From Pelargonium nanum (Eukaryota > Streptophyta > Magnoliopsida > Geraniales > Geraniaceae): 28,842 bases of DNA. Made by a program: the position numbers and the translations under genes. A model generated the notes under the pieces. That model had not been told where the DNA came from. It saw only the letters and a list, made by a program, of their open reading frames with translations, and did not search any database. The number at the start of each line of letters is the position of its first letter. The stretch's first letter is position 1. Below, piece after piece: positions 28,600 to 28,842 of this stretch. Location: assembly GCA_036897485.1 (NCBI GenBank), contig JAYMTF010000871.1, forward strand, positions 1-28,842, in the 5' to 3' direction.

Positions 28600-28842
28600 A
28601 GAACTAAATGGTGAGATCGATAGAAGTTAAAAATCATGAGAATCGCACCTGATTCTTGCGATGGATTTGCGGAAAGGAGGCTTAGCGTCAGAGAAGGAGG
28701 TGGAGATCAAGCGGAGCGCCGGAATCGATCGAACAACGGGCAAACCGAAACCAGATCTAGAGCGCCGGCGGCGGGAGCTTCAACGGCGGGGGCGTCGACG
28801 GTGGCGTCCGACGGAAGCGGTTCGGGGGAGAGGAGGCGCAGC
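28600..28842. other. GC-rich block at window edge, possible 5' exon
   Basis: From about 28655 the sequence becomes strongly GC-rich, unlike anything else nearby except gene 5' ends. On the minus strand it ends in a plausible splice donor (AATCAG/gtgcga, exon edge 28650), so it could be a first exon of the RPN5 transcription unit. Its minus frames all contain stops and none shows the RPN5 N-terminus. On the plus strand an ATG at 28663 opens a frame to the window end, opening MDLRKGGLASEKEVEIKRSA; the composition (Arg-rich) suggests an antisense artefact. The strand is undecided. Confidence 0.3.

Noticed and set aside
1..28842. Autonomous LTR retrotransposon, integrated virus or organelle insertion
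   Set aside because: I saw no gag/pol, transposase, capsid or organelle gene similarity in any frame.

Overview
The window is nuclear DNA from a flowering plant, probably a eudicot. The genes are split by GT-AG introns, the spacers are AT-rich, and plant-type MITEs, a tRNA-derived SINE-like array and plant-only families (DUF502/LIKE-COV, AP2/ERF) are present. The exact species cannot be read from the sequence.

Layout, left to right. (1) 1-600: edge region, possibly the 5' end of a divergent gene. (2) 800-5483, + strand: a complete 7-exon LIKE-COV membrane protein gene. Its introns carry a degenerate triplication, a Mutator-like MITE with a 9-bp target-site duplication, and a SINE-like tandem array split by a second MITE with an 8-bp duplication. 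(3) 6934-12632, + strand: a complete 17-exon gene for the ribonucleotide reductase large subunit (809 aa), preceded by two E2F-type sites. It contains a Stowaway-like MITE, a 50-bp tandem duplication of a splice acceptor, and what looks like a decayed second copy of the last exon. (4) 12633-17900: about 5 kb of gene-poor DNA with a ~155-bp tandem satellite. (5) 18022-20723, + strand: a two-exon group X ERF transcription factor (ABR1/ERF110 type). Its TATA box lies inside a perfect 18-bp inverted repeat. (6) 20724-23476: repeat-rich spacer. (7) 23477-28102, - strand: ten exons of the 26S proteasome lid subunit RPN5. They end at the conserved residues [10 protein letters not shown], and the first ~56 residues of the family are not encoded anywhere I could find in the remaining 740 bp. 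(8) 28103-28842: candidate non-coding leader exons, duplicated telo boxes and a GC-rich block running off the end.

The four genes are ordinary nuclear genes (membrane trafficking or vascular patterning, dNTP synthesis, stress/wound transcription, protein turnover). They do not form a pathway cluster. I see no convincing new multi-gene system. The most interesting signals are structural: the ghost terminal exon and duplicated splice acceptor in the reductase gene, the hairpin around the ERF TATA box, the missing RPN5 N-terminal exon, and a nested-transposon record with an internal empty-site comparison. All exon coordinates were derived by hand from splice consensus, reading-frame continuity and family similarity. 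Statements about family members rest on recall, not on a database search.
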